Assembly (NCBI RefSeq): GCF_001907195.1
Contig: NZ_LVWA01000002.1
Span: 62,001-126,000, forward strand
DNA: 64,000 nucleotides
DNA from: Pontibacter flavimaris
GTDB taxonomy: Bacteria > Bacteroidota > Bacteroidia > Cytophagales > Hymenobacteraceae
Reading direction: 5' to 3'
The notes under the pieces were generated by a model, which made no database searches, was not told where the DNA came from, and saw only the letters and a list, made by a program, of their open reading frames with translations. The translations under genes and the position numbers were made by a program. Positions 27,376-35,396 of the stretch are shown here, piece after piece (positions within the stretch are counted from its first letter, which is position 1; every line of letters starts with the position of its first letter).

Positions 27376-28809
27376 ATGAACATACCGACGCAAGCTACGA
27401 CAACCGCTTCTTTCCTGGACGAGGATTTTCTTTTGGAGACGGAGTCGGCGCGCCAGCTCTACCACCAGCACGCCAAAGATCTACCCATTATCGATTACCA
27501 CTGCCACCTCTCGCCCGAGGACATTGCCCAGGACCGCAGATTCAAAAACCTGACGGAGATCTGGCTCGAAGGCGACCACTACAAGTGGCGGGCCATGCGC
27601 ACCAACGGCGTGGCGGAAAAATACTGCACCGGCAACGCTTCGGATTATGAGAAGTTCGAGAAATGGGCCGAGACTGTGCCTTATACCATGCGCAACCCGC
27701 TTTACCACTGGACGCACATGGAACTGAAGCGTCCGTTCGGAATAGAAAAGATCCTGAAGCCGGAAACAGCACGCGAAATCTACGACACCTGCACTGAAAT
27801 GCTGCAGTCTGACGGGTTCAGCGTGCGCGGCATACTTAAGAGGATGAACGTAGAGGTGATCTGTACCACAGATGACCCGGTTGATAGCCTGGAGCATCAT
27901 CAGAAACTCAAAGCTGATGGGTTCGAAATAAAAGTACTGCCTACCTTCCGTGCTGATAAAGTAGTTTTTATCAACAACACAGAAGTATACCTGCCCTACC
28001 TGCAGCAGTTGGAAGCAGCTTCAGGCGTGAGGATTGACAGCTTCCAAAGCCTTCTTCAAGCTATCAAACAACGCCACGACTTCTTCCACGTCAACGGCTG
28101 CCGCCTCTCCGACCATGGCCTGGAAACCATTTACGCAGCCGATTACACCCGGAAAGAAGTTGAAGCTATTTTCCAGAAAGCGCTTAGCGGGCAACGCCTG
28201 ACTGCAGCAGAAGGGCTAAAGTATAAATCGGCCATGCTCGTGGAACTGGCCCTGCTGGACCATTCCAAAGGCTGGGTACAGCAATTCCACCTGGGTGCGT
28301 TACGCAACAACAACACCCGCAAACTGCGCGAACTCGGCCCCGACACCGGTTTCGACTCTATCGGTGATTTTGATATCGCCCCGCAACTCTCCCGGCTTAT
28401 GGATCGCCTGGACAACACGGACCAACTGGCCAAGACCATACTTTACAACCTCAACCCGAGCCAGAACGAAGTATACGCCACCATGATCGGCAACTTCAAC
28501 GACGGCACCACGCCGGGAAAGGTACAGTACGGCTCGGCCTGGTGGTTCCTGGATCAGAAGGACGGTATGGAGAAGCAACTGAACGCACTTTCCAACATGG
28601 GCTTGCTGAGCCGCTTTGTGGGCATGCTCACCGACTCGCGCAGCTTCCTTTCCTACCCGCGCCACGAGTACTTCCGCCGCATACTTTGCAACATGATCGG
28701 CAACGATGTGGAGAGCGGCCAGCTACCAGCCAGCGAGATGGAATGGATCGGCCAGTTGGTGGAGAACATCTGCTATTACAACGCGAAATCATACTTCAAC
28801 TTCGACTAA
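27376..28809 (+). CDS. uxaC: Glucuronate (uronate) isomerase
   Basis: The protein has 477 residues, typical for UxaC. Recognisable blocks are LPIIDYHCHLSPEDIAQDRRF (metal-binding His-x-His), IWLEGDHYKWRAMR, CTTDDPVDSLEHH, the FHVNGCRLSDHGLE segment, QFHLGALRNNNTR and GMLTDSRSFLSYPRHEYFRRILCN at the C-terminus. It converts D-glucuronate to D-fructuronate (or galacturonate to tagaturonate); with uxuB and uxuA in the same operon the glucuronate route is the one present. No tagaturonate-specific genes (uxaA, uxaB) appear in this window. The stop is 1 bp from the kdgK start. Confidence 0.97.
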   Translation: MNIPTQATTTASFLDEDFLLETESARQLYHQHAKDLPIIDYHCHLSPEDIAQDRRFKNLTEIWLEGDHYKWRAMRTNGVAEKYCTGNASDYEKFEKWAETVPYTMRNPLYHWTHMELKRPFGIEKILKPETAREIYDTCTEMLQSDGFSVRGILKRMNVEVICTTDDPVDSLEHHQKLKADGFEIKVLPTFRADKVVFINNTEVYLPYLQQLEAASGVRIDSFQSLLQAIKQRHDFFHVNGCRLSDHGLETIYAADYTRKEVEAIFQKALSGQRLTAAEGLKYKSAMLVELALLDHSKGWVQQFHLGALRNNNTRKLRELGPDTGFDSIGDFDIAPQLSRLMDRLDNTDQLAKTILYNLNPSQNEVYATMIGNFNDGTTPGKVQYGSAWWFLDQKDGMEKQLNALSNMGLLSRFVGMLTDSRSFLSYPRHEYFRRILCNMIGNDVESGQLPASEMEWIGQLVENICYYNAKSYFNFD

Positions 28810-28810
28810 C

Positions 28811-29851
28811 ATGATGGCTACCTTATCCAACACAGGCAAAGTGCTCTCTTTTGGCGAGCTGTTGCTGCGCCTCTGCCCCGATGAGGCGGGCGAGTGGCTG
28901 GCAGACAACCATCTGCCCTTTTACGTGGGCGGTGCCGAGGCAAACGTGGCCACGGCCCTTGCCTTGTGGGGAGTGCCTTCGGCTTATCTGACGGCCCTGC
29001 CCGACAACTTCCTTTCCAGCCAATTGGTAGCCTACTTGCAAAGCAGAAAGGTAGTAACTGACACCATTTTGTTGCAGGGCGAGCGCGTGGGCCTGTATTA
29101 CCTGCCCAAGGGAAAGGACCTGAAGAACACGGGCGTGATCTACGACCGCGCCGGATCATCCTTCGCCGGTTTGAGGCCCGGCATCATCGACTGGGACAAG
29201 GCTTTGGAAGGAGTCTCGTGGCTGCACCTGAGCGCCATTTGCCCGGCCCTGAACCAGGCGGTGGCCGACGTATGCCGCGAAGCCCTGCAGGCAGCCAAGG
29301 AGAGGAACGTCTTCGTCTCCCTCGACCTTAACTACCGGGCCAAGCTGTGGAAGTATGGCCAGGAGCCGGTGGAAGTGATGCCCGAACTGGCCCGTTACTG
29401 CGACCTGATCATGGGCAATATCTGGGCGGCAAACAAAATGCTGGGCATACCACTGGACGACACTTTAGTTGAAGGTGGAGAAAAGGAAAGCCTGCTGCAA
29501 CAGTCCCGGCTCACTTCTGAAGCCATCCTGGAAAGGTTCCCCCGCTGCCGCACGGTCGCTAACACGTTCAGGTTCGACTATGAGGAGGGGATTCGCTACT
29601 ACACCACACTCTATACCCAAAACGAACTGGAAGTCTCGCCCGAATACCGCTCCAGACAGATTCTCGACAAGGTGGGCAGCGGTGACTGCTTCATGGCCGG
29701 GTTGATCTACGGCTTTTACAACAGACTCTCCCCCTCCGATACCCTGGCCTTTGCCACGGCCGCGGCCTTTAAAAAGCTATTTATACCCAGCGATACCACG
29801 ACCAGCACAGTAGCCGAAATACAGCAAACCATGAGCGCTTATGCCAACTAA
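28811..29851 (+). CDS. kdgK: 2-dehydro-3-deoxygluconokinase (PfkB family)
   Basis: The protein has 346 residues. The start is placed at the first of two adjacent ATGs 1 bp past the uxaC stop, where GKVLSFGELLLRLCPDE begins the ribokinase fold. PfkB features are YVGGAEANVATALALWG, VSLDLNYRAKLW and DKVGSGDCFMAGLIYGF with the general-base Asp292. It phosphorylates 2-keto-3-deoxygluconate to the 6-phosphate with ATP. The end overlaps kdgA by 11 bp, which suggests translational coupling of the two steps. Confidence 0.94.
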   Translation: MMATLSNTGKVLSFGELLLRLCPDEAGEWLADNHLPFYVGGAEANVATALALWGVPSAYLTALPDNFLSSQLVAYLQSRKVVTDTILLQGERVGLYYLPKGKDLKNTGVIYDRAGSSFAGLRPGIIDWDKALEGVSWLHLSAICPALNQAVADVCREALQAAKERNVFVSLDLNYRAKLWKYGQEPVEVMPELARYCDLIMGNIWAANKMLGIPLDDTLVEGGEKESLLQQSRLTSEAILERFPRCRTVANTFRFDYEEGIRYYTTLYTQNELEVSPEYRSRQILDKVGSGDCFMAGLIYGFYNRLSPSDTLAFATAAAFKKLFIPSDTTTSTVAEIQQTMSAYAN

Positions 29852-30521
29852 AGAAACGTTACCAAAACAAACAGCCCTTGACGCCATCCTGGCACAGGGA
29901 CTGCTGCCCCTCTTCTTTTACGAGGACCCACAGGTAAGCCTGCACATCATCCAGGCGCTCTACCGGGCCGGCATCCGTACGCTCGAGTACACCAACCGGG
30001 GCGAGGCGGCGCTTGAGAATTTCACATACCTCAAACAGCAACTGGGCCAAACTCACCCTGACCTGCAGTTGGGAATCGGCACCATCAAAACTACAGACGA
30101 GGCCAAGGCCTTCCTCCAGGCCGGCGCCGATTACATCGTGGCTCCGATTGTAAGTCCCCAAGTGGGCGACCTGGTGCACGAGGCCGGGCGGCTCTGGATC
30201 CCGGGCTGCTTTACGCCTACCGAAGTACACCTGGCCCGGCAGCACCAGGCGGCCCTCATCAAGCTTTTCCCTGCCAACATCCTGGGGCCAGCTTTTGTCT
30301 CTGCTATCAAAGAGCTCTTCCCCGGTCAGCTGTTCATGCCTACCAGTGGCGTCGAGATCGATCCCGGCAACCTCAGCGCCTGGTTCAGCGCAGGCGTCTG
30401 CGCCGTCGGCATGGGCAGTAAACTCATCTCCAAAGACATACTGGAAGAGAAGCAATACCAGAAGCTGGAAGAGCGCACTAAGCAAGCCTTACACCTCCTC
30501 CAGACTACTCGAAATCTATAG
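29841..30521 (+). CDS. kdgA: 2-keto-3-deoxy-6-phosphogluconate aldolase
   Basis: The protein has 226 residues with a class I aldolase barrel: LPLFFYEDP, IRTLEYTNRG with the conserved Glu, LGIGTIKTTDEA, GADYIVAPIV, WIPGCFTPTEV and the Schiff-base Lys141 in AALIKLFPANILGP. It splits the phosphorylated keto-acid into pyruvate and glyceraldehyde 3-phosphate, the exit of the pathway. Its first codons overlap the kdgK end by 11 bp in a different frame. The transporter gene follows after 22 bp. Confidence 0.95.
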   Translation: MPTKETLPKQTALDAILAQGLLPLFFYEDPQVSLHIIQALYRAGIRTLEYTNRGEAALENFTYLKQQLGQTHPDLQLGIGTIKTTDEAKAFLQAGADYIVAPIVSPQVGDLVHEAGRLWIPGCFTPTEVHLARQHQAALIKLFPANILGPAFVSAIKELFPGQLFMPTSGVEIDPGNLSAWFSAGVCAVGMGSKLISKDILEEKQYQKLEERTKQALHLLQTTRNL

Positions 30522-30543
30522 TTAACCCCCTAAATTATCAGCT

Positions 30544-31878
30544 ATGCCCACGATAGACATTACAGCACCTAAAAAGGCCCAGGAGCCGCAGCAACAGCAG
30601 CAAAAAGCAGGCAATTACCGATGGGTTGTGGTCGCCCTGCTCTTCTTCGCCACCACCATCAACTACCTGGATCGCCAGGTAATCGGACTGCTCAAACCCA
30701 CGCTGGAAGCGCAGTTTAACTGGACCGAGCAAGACTATAGCTACATTGTAATGGCCTTTTCGGGATCCTACGCGCTGGGTTTGCTCTTTTTCGGCCGGCT
30801 GATTGACAAGATCGGCACCAAGCTCGGCTATACTATTTCGGTTGTGGTTTGGAGTGTCGCTGCGATGGCCCATGCAGCAGCCAAAGGAACCATAGGTTTT
30901 GGTGTAGCGCGCGCAGCCCTGGGAATAAGTGAGGCTGGCAACTTCCCGGCGGCCATTAAAGCCGTGGCGGAGTGGTTCCCTAAAAAGGAAAGAGCGCTGG
31001 CAACAGGTATCTTCAACTCAGGCGCCAACATTGGCGCTGTGGCCGCTCCCGTGTTGGTACCCTGGATTTTAGGCGCCTATGGTTGGGAAGAAGCGTTCAT
31101 CATCACCGGCGCTATCGGATTTATCTGGCTAATCTTCTGGTGGTTGTTTTATGAGATCCCATCCAGGCAAAAGCGGTTGACGGCGGAAGAGTACGCATTT
31201 ATACATAGCGACAGCGAACAGGTGGTCGTGGAGCCGACAGGGGCCGTTAGTTGGAAAAAACTACTTGCCCTAAGACAAACCTGGGCTTTTGTGGTAGGCA
31301 AACTGCTGACAGACCCTATCTGGTGGTTTTTCCTGTTCTGGTTGCCTTCCTACTTCTCCACCACCTTCCACATCGACCTTTCCAAGCCCAGCCTGCACCT
31401 GGCGGTAGTTTATACAGCCACCACAATTGGCAGTATCGGCGGAGGTTACCTGTCCTCATACTTCATCAAAAAGGGCTGGCCGGTGTTTAAGGCGCGGAAA
31501 ACTGCCATGTTCATTTTCGCCCTCTGCGTGGTGCCGATCATGGCAGCCCGCTACGCCACGGATATCTGGGTGGCTGTGGGGCTGATCAGCCTTGCCGCTG
31601 CTGCGCACCAGGCCTGGAGCGCCAACATTTTCACGACCGCCTCGGACATGTTCCCCAAGCGTGCCGTAAGCTCTGTGGTCGGTATAGGTGGCATGGCCGG
31701 CTCTATAGGCGGTTTCATGTTCCCGGCGCTGGTGGGTTTTATACTTGCCAGCTATGAGGCAACGGGTAACCTGGTGGGCGGCTACAATGTAATTTTCACG
31801 ATCTGTGGCTTTGCCTATTTAGCTGCGTGGTTGCTGATGCACTTCCTGACACCGACCATGAAAGAAGTGGAAGTATAA
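30544..31878 (+). CDS. exuT: Hexuronate MFS transporter, ExuT type
   Basis: The protein has 444 residues and about 12 membrane helices. After a Gln-rich cytoplasmic start (EPQQQQQKAG) the first helix reads WVVVALLFFATTINYLDRQVIG, the anion/cation-symporter pattern of ExuT and its relatives, followed by the FFGRLIDKIGTKLGY motif, GISEAGNFPAAIKAVAEWFPKKERALATG and FTTASDMFPKRAVSSVVGIGGMAG. It should bring free uronates (glucuronate, possibly the keto-uronate) across the inner membrane by proton symport. It is the last gene of the operon and is followed by a strong hairpin. Confidence 0.93.
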   Translation: MPTIDITAPKKAQEPQQQQQKAGNYRWVVVALLFFATTINYLDRQVIGLLKPTLEAQFNWTEQDYSYIVMAFSGSYALGLLFFGRLIDKIGTKLGYTISVVVWSVAAMAHAAAKGTIGFGVARAALGISEAGNFPAAIKAVAEWFPKKERALATGIFNSGANIGAVAAPVLVPWILGAYGWEEAFIITGAIGFIWLIFWWLFYEIPSRQKRLTAEEYAFIHSDSEQVVVEPTGAVSWKKLLALRQTWAFVVGKLLTDPIWWFFLFWLPSYFSTTFHIDLSKPSLHLAVVYTATTIGSIGGGYLSSYFIKKGWPVFKARKTAMFIFALCVVPIMAARYATDIWVAVGLISLAAAAHQAWSANIFTTASDMFPKRAVSSVVGIGGMAGSIGGFMFPALVGFILASYEATGNLVGGYNVIFTICGFAYLAAWLLMHFLTPTMKEVEV

Positions 31879-31906
31879 GTCCTATACCGTCAAACTTATA
31901 TTGGCT

Positions 31907-31956
31907 AAAGGCTCGTGGCCTTGCACAGTTGACAATGTGCAAGGCCACGAGCCTTT
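31907..31956 (+). terminator. Strong hairpin ending the uronate operon
   Basis: A perfect 20-bp stem (31907-31926 with 31937-31956) encloses a 10-nt loop. The arms begin AAAGGCTCGTGG and end CCACGAGCCTTT. It starts 28 bp past the exuT stop. The A-run before and T-run after the stem would let it work in both directions. Confidence 0.85.
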
Positions 31957-32165
31957 AACTTTACTTGATCAACCCTACCATTTTCCGGAAGTCAATTCCC
32001 TTAAGAAAGTCTTAGTCTTGTAGTCAACCCCAGTCAAGAGGCACAGCTTCTGTACACCTGGTGCCAATTAGTTACCCCTGTATTCGGTGAGTCGATGGAG
32101 GCCCCGCAGAAACTCACCGAACAACTCACCAAAAGTATAAAAATCGAAAACCCGTTAAAAACAAA

Positions 32166-32196
32166 AAAGCCTGCAAACTATTCGTTTGCAGGCTTT
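32166..32196 (-). terminator. Intrinsic terminator of tRNA-Ser
   Basis: A perfect 13-bp stem (AAAGCCTGCAAAC with its complement) with a 5-nt loop begins 1 bp past the tRNA 3' end on the minus strand and is followed by TTTTTTGTTTTT, a textbook U-tract. Confidence 0.9.
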
Positions 32197-32197
32197 G

Positions 32198-32282
32198 CAG
32201 AGAGTGAGGGATTCGAACCCCCGGACCTGTTACAGTCAACGGTTTTCAAGACCGCCGCGTTCGACCACTCCGCCAACTCTCT
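32198..32282 (-). tRNA. tRNA-Ser (anticodon UGA)
   Basis: The 85-nt cloverleaf has acceptor arms AGAGAGT/ACTCTCT with discriminator G, the D-arm GGCGGAGTGGTCGAACGC, an anticodon stem-loop CGGTCTTGAAAACCG with anticodon TGA, a long variable arm (TTGACTGTAACAGGTC region) as expected for serine tRNAs, and the T-arm GGGGGTTCGAATCCC. The 3' CCA is not encoded, which is common in this phylum. It reads UCA and probably other UCN codons. An intrinsic terminator follows directly. Confidence 0.97.
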
Positions 32283-32423
32283 GTCTTAATTCGTGTACAA
32301 AAGTAGGGCACCGCCCGGAACTTTCAAAGCTATACGCTAAAATTTTTCTTCAGTTCAGGGCAGGTATGGCCAACGCGTTGATCCTCAAATTATAAAATTT
32401 CTATTCCGGCATTTGCGCTGCGC

Positions 32424-32452
32424 CAAGTATAAAACCTACGCTTTTATACTTG
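32424..32452 (-). terminator. Hairpin made of inverted AAGTATAAAA words at the end of the yihY gene
   Basis: CAAGTATAAAA (32424-32434) pairs exactly with TTTTATACTTG (32442-32452), loop 7 nt. The second arm overlaps the last codons of the leftward gene. It probably acts as its terminator and is built entirely from the dispersed word described in the findings. Confidence 0.6.
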
Positions 32453-33410
32453 CCACTTTACCTGAATGGGTGGTGGGGGTGCGTACCAGGCGCTTGGTCA
32501 CCGTGTCGATGCTGACGTTGATCTCGAAGCCAAGTATGAGGATCATGGACACGAAGTCGAGCCAGATCATCAAACCGATCAGGGCACCCATAGAGCCGTA
32601 AAACTTGTTGTAGGTATCGAAAGCGCTGATGTAGAGGGAAAAGGCCATCGACACCAGGAAGATCAGCGCCGTGGCCACCACCGCACCCGCCGAGAAGAAC
32701 GGCCATTTATCCTCTATGGCCGGCACAAAGTAGTAGATAAGCGAAGTTGCCAGCAGGAAGAGCAGCACAATGGCCACATACTTGAGAATCACCAGCAAGG
32801 TATACGTATAGCTCTCCGTCACGACCTCATAGAACACCAGCACATCCAGTATCCACTGCCCGAAGAAGATGGCGGCCACCGCCGTCAGCAGGATCATACT
32901 CAGCACTACGGTAAGTATGGTGGCGATCAGGCGCTTGCGCAGGTAAGTGCGCTTGTAGAACGTATGGTACTTCTTGTCGAAGGCGTCCATCAAGGACATG
33001 ATGCCGTTGGTGGACAGCACCAGCGCGAACAGGAAACCAAAGGAAAGCAGGCCGCCGCGGGGCTTGTTCACAATGTCCTCGATCGTGCCATAGGCCACGG
33101 CATACATCTCCTCGGGCAGCACATCGGCGATGAAGTCAAGGATGCTCACGCCCAGGTCCATCGACAGGATGCTGGGGATGTAGGGAATGAGCGTGAAAAG
33201 GAAGATGATGGTGGGGAAGGTGGCCAGTGTAAAGTTGAAGGCCATGTACGAGGCGCGCTTGGTGATTGAGTCCAGACGCAGCTCTCCTAGCAGCACATCA
33301 GCCACATCGTATACCGAGAACCTGCCATTGTTGAACCGCCACCGTTTGAGGAAAACGATGAACTTGCGGTAGGCGCGGCGGCGCTTCAGGTATTGCTGGT
33401 TCAGCCTCAT
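32436..33410 (-). CDS. YihY/BrkB-family inner-membrane protein
   Basis: The protein has 324 residues with about six membrane helices. After a basic N-terminus (RRRAYRKFIVFLKRW) comes the YihY pattern: a first long helix YMAFNFTLATFPTIIFLFTLIPYIP, GLLSFGFLFALVLSTNGIMSLMDAFDKKYH, a LLFLLATSLIYYFVP segment, and the closing FDTYNKFYGSMGALIGLMIWLDFVSMILILGFEIN. The function of this widespread family is not settled; old ribonuclease BN labels are wrong. It overlaps the thioesterase stop by 1 nt (TAATG), so the two are co-translated. Confidence 0.9.
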   Translation of the reverse strand: MRLNQQYLKRRRAYRKFIVFLKRWRFNNGRFSVYDVADVLLGELRLDSITKRASYMAFNFTLATFPTIIFLFTLIPYIPSILSMDLGVSILDFIADVLPEEMYAVAYGTIEDIVNKPRGGLLSFGFLFALVLSTNGIMSLMDAFDKKYHTFYKRTYLRKRLIATILTVVLSMILLTAVAAIFFGQWILDVLVFYEVVTESYTYTLLVILKYVAIVLLFLLATSLIYYFVPAIEDKWPFFSAGAVVATALIFLVSMAFSLYISAFDTYNKFYGSMGALIGLMIWLDFVSMILILGFEINVSIDTVTKRLVRTPTTHSGKVASIKA

Positions 33411-33820
33411 TAACTAAAATACGGGTCTAACTTCTCGTGTATGAGCGCGGGGATCTCGGTGGGGCGGCCGGTCTTCATGTCCACAAACACCATCAGCGTT
33501 TCACCAATGGTCAGCAGCGTGTCCTCCTCGTTATACACCTCGTACTCAAACCTTATACGTGTGCCGTGTGGCCTGCTCTTCACAAACAGCTTGATGGTGA
33601 GCAGGTCGTCATACCTGGCGGGGCGGATGAACTTGCTTTTCAGCTCCAGCACCGGCATCATGGTGCCCGTGGCCTCCATCTCCTTATACTCGATGCCCAG
33701 GCGGCGGAAAACCTCGGTGCGCGTTACCTCATAGTAGGCGGCGTAGTTGCCGTGGTACACGTAGCCCATCTGGTCGGTATCGGCGTAGCGCACGCGCAGC
33801 TGTATGTCGGATTCAAACAT
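33410..33820 (-). CDS. Acyl-CoA thioesterase, 4-hydroxybenzoyl-CoA/YbgC type hotdog fold
   Basis: The protein has 136 residues. The start MFESDIQLRVRYADTDQMGYVYHGNYAAYYEVTR carries the YbgC/FadM active-site pattern (Asp in DTDQMGYVYHGNY). TRIRFEYEVYNEEDTLLTIGETLMVFVD is the central hotdog strand set. It should hydrolyse acyl-CoA thioesters in the cytoplasm; chain length is unknown. It is the first gene of a two-gene unit with yihY. Confidence 0.9.
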   Translation of the reverse strand: MFESDIQLRVRYADTDQMGYVYHGNYAAYYEVTRTEVFRRLGIEYKEMEATGTMMPVLELKSKFIRPARYDDLLTIKLFVKSRPHGTRIRFEYEVYNEEDTLLTIGETLMVFVDMKTGRPTEIPALIHEKLDPYFS

Positions 33821-33887
33821 AGTTTTATTGTTGATTGCTGATAGGTGATTGTTTGAATACTATACGAGAGACTTAATTTATTATGGA

Positions 33888-33927
33888 AAAGTATAAAACT
33901 GCCTGGAGAGGTACAAGTTTATACTTT
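33888..33927 (-). terminator. Inverted AAAGTATAAA pair between mltG and the thioesterase gene
   Basis: AAAGTATAAA (33888-33897) pairs with TTTATACTTT (33918-33927), loop 20 nt. It lies in the 150-bp gap between two leftward genes, about 45 bp past the mltG stop. Termination is possible; the arms are again the dispersed word. Confidence 0.45.
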
Positions 33928-33970
33928 ACCTGATCCCCAGCAAGCAGCAATTAACAACCAACAATCAGGC

Positions 33971-35047
33971 TTACTTCATAATGTTGCGCGCGTTCAAGGC
34001 GCGGTGGAAGCGGCGTGCGTTGGCCTGGTGCTCAGCCACCGTGGAGGCGAAGGCGTGGTAGCCGGAGAAATCATCCTTGGCGCAGAAGTATATGTACTTG
34101 TGCTGCTCGGGGTTCAGCACGGCATCGATGCTGGAGATAACCGGCACGTTGATGGGCCCCGGCGGCAGCCCTTTATACTTGTAGGTGTTGTAGGGCGAAT
34201 CATGCGCCAGGTGCTTGTTGAGCACGCGGCGGATCGTGAAATCGCCCACGGCAAACACCACGGTGGGGTCGGCCTGCAGCAGCATGCCGCGCTGCAGGCG
34301 ATTCAGGTACACGCCGGCCACGCGCGGCTTCTCATCGGTTTTCAGTGTTTCGGCCTGCACAATGGAGGCCAGCGTGGAAACCTGCTGCGGCGTGAGGCCC
34401 AGCTGATCGGCCTTGACCCTGCGCTCGGCCGTCCAGAACCTGTCGTACTCGGTTTTCATGCGCTGCATCAGCTCCGGCGCCGTGATGGTCCAGTACACCT
34501 CGTAGGTGTTGGGGATGAACATGCTCACGATGTTGGTCGTGTCGAAGCCAAGGGTCTGCAGGTACGTCGGGTCGCTCAGCAGGCTGTCCAGTTCCTGCTC
34601 GCTCGCCTCCACCTCAGAGGCCAGCTTGGCGGCCAATTGGCTGCGCAGGCGCACGTTGCTAAAAGTCAGGTTAAGGGGCGTTTGCTCGCCCAGGCGCAGC
34701 ACCCCGATCAGCTGGCGGTTGTTCCAGCCGTGCACCAGTTTGTAGCGCCCCGGCTTCACCAGCTTGTCGTAATCCATCAGCTTGGACATAAAGCGCAGCG
34801 AGAGCCTGTCCACGATCACGCCGCTGGCCTCCACGGAGTCCATGGCCTGAGCATAGGTGGCGCCCGTCGGTATGAGCACGTATACGTCGCGCCCCTTCGT
34901 GTCCACGTTTGCCGTGTACACGATCTGGTAGGCGTAGTAGGAGAAGCTCACAAACAGGAACATACACAGCGCTATCAGGCTGGGCACCAGCACGCTTTTC
35001 TTCTTCCGCCCCCTCTTTGGTGTCGGGTTATTGACTTTATTGGCCAT
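33971..35047 (-). CDS. mltG: Endolytic murein transglycosylase
   Basis: The protein has 358 residues. A Lys/Arg-rich cytoplasmic tail and one membrane helix (VPSLIALCMFLFVSFSYYAYQIV) precede a LysM-like region and the YceG/MltG catalytic domain, with the catalytic Glu233 in LASIVQAETLKTDEKPRVAGVYLNRL. Further marks are MLLQADPTVVFAVG, SPYNTYKYKGLPPGPINVP and YFCAKDDFSGYHAFASTVAEHQAN. It cuts nascent glycan strands and sets their length during wall growth. A TATTTTTG element (35113 down to 35106) fits the -7 consensus of this phylum about 60 bp upstream of the start. Confidence 0.96.
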   Translation of the reverse strand: MANKVNNPTPKRGRKKKSVLVPSLIALCMFLFVSFSYYAYQIVYTANVDTKGRDVYVLIPTGATYAQAMDSVEASGVIVDRLSLRFMSKLMDYDKLVKPGRYKLVHGWNNRQLIGVLRLGEQTPLNLTFSNVRLRSQLAAKLASEVEASEQELDSLLSDPTYLQTLGFDTTNIVSMFIPNTYEVYWTITAPELMQRMKTEYDRFWTAERRVKADQLGLTPQQVSTLASIVQAETLKTDEKPRVAGVYLNRLQRGMLLQADPTVVFAVGDFTIRRVLNKHLAHDSPYNTYKYKGLPPGPINVPVISSIDAVLNPEQHKYIYFCAKDDFSGYHAFASTVAEHQANARRFHRALNARNIMK

Positions 35048-35396
35048 AGTGTAAGTAAAAGGCGCGGAACAGGGTTAAGGTTCCGCTACCGTCTTTTAGA
35101 GAGTCCAAAAATAGCACATCTGCGGTTAATTAAGAATGAAGGCCGCATAAAATGCCCGTTATACCTGCCACAAGTATAAATCCGATGCCCCAATCCCGGT
35201 TGATTTATACTTCTGGGCGCCTTGGCAGCGCCTTTTCAACGCCATCCCCACACCCTATATTTTATACTTGCCCCTACCATTATAGCTCATCCGCAGCCCA
35301 ACATCCAAAAAATACCACAACCATACCATAATTAGCGCCAGAGTTTATAAATTTGAGGAAACAACCCAAAAGCTGTACATACATTTATACCCAGAC
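35048..35396. promoter_or_regulatory. Divergent promoter region of mltG and the carboxyltransferase gene
   Basis: This 349-bp region drives two divergent genes. TAnnTTTG-type -7 elements occur at 35106-35113 (minus strand, towards mltG) and at 35348-35355 (TAAATTTG, plus strand, 42 bp before the rightward ATG). No convincing -33 partner is seen for either. In the middle, AAGTATAAATC (35172-35182) and GATTTATACTT (35202-35212) form an exact inverted pair, and another TTTATACTT follows near 35265. Because the flanking genes diverge, this pair is not needed as a terminator. Confidence 0.5.

Larger units (their letters stand above)
31879..32197. other. Gene-free stretch between exuT and tRNA-Ser
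   Basis: Besides the exuT hairpin (31907-31956) and the tRNA terminator (32166-32196), this 319-bp stretch has no convincing gene. The middle holds an inverted repeat, TTCGGTGAGT (32083-32092) and ACTCACCGAA (32112-32121), plus a third partial copy AACTCACC just after. Such repeats beside a tRNA gene might mark an old integration site, but no integrase is left. Confidence 0.45.

Noticed and set aside
32095..32289. A 64-codon frame crossing the tRNA-Ser gene
   Set aside because: It runs through the tRNA and its terminator on the opposite strand; its apparent EGFEPP-type peptide is the known false translation of a tRNA.
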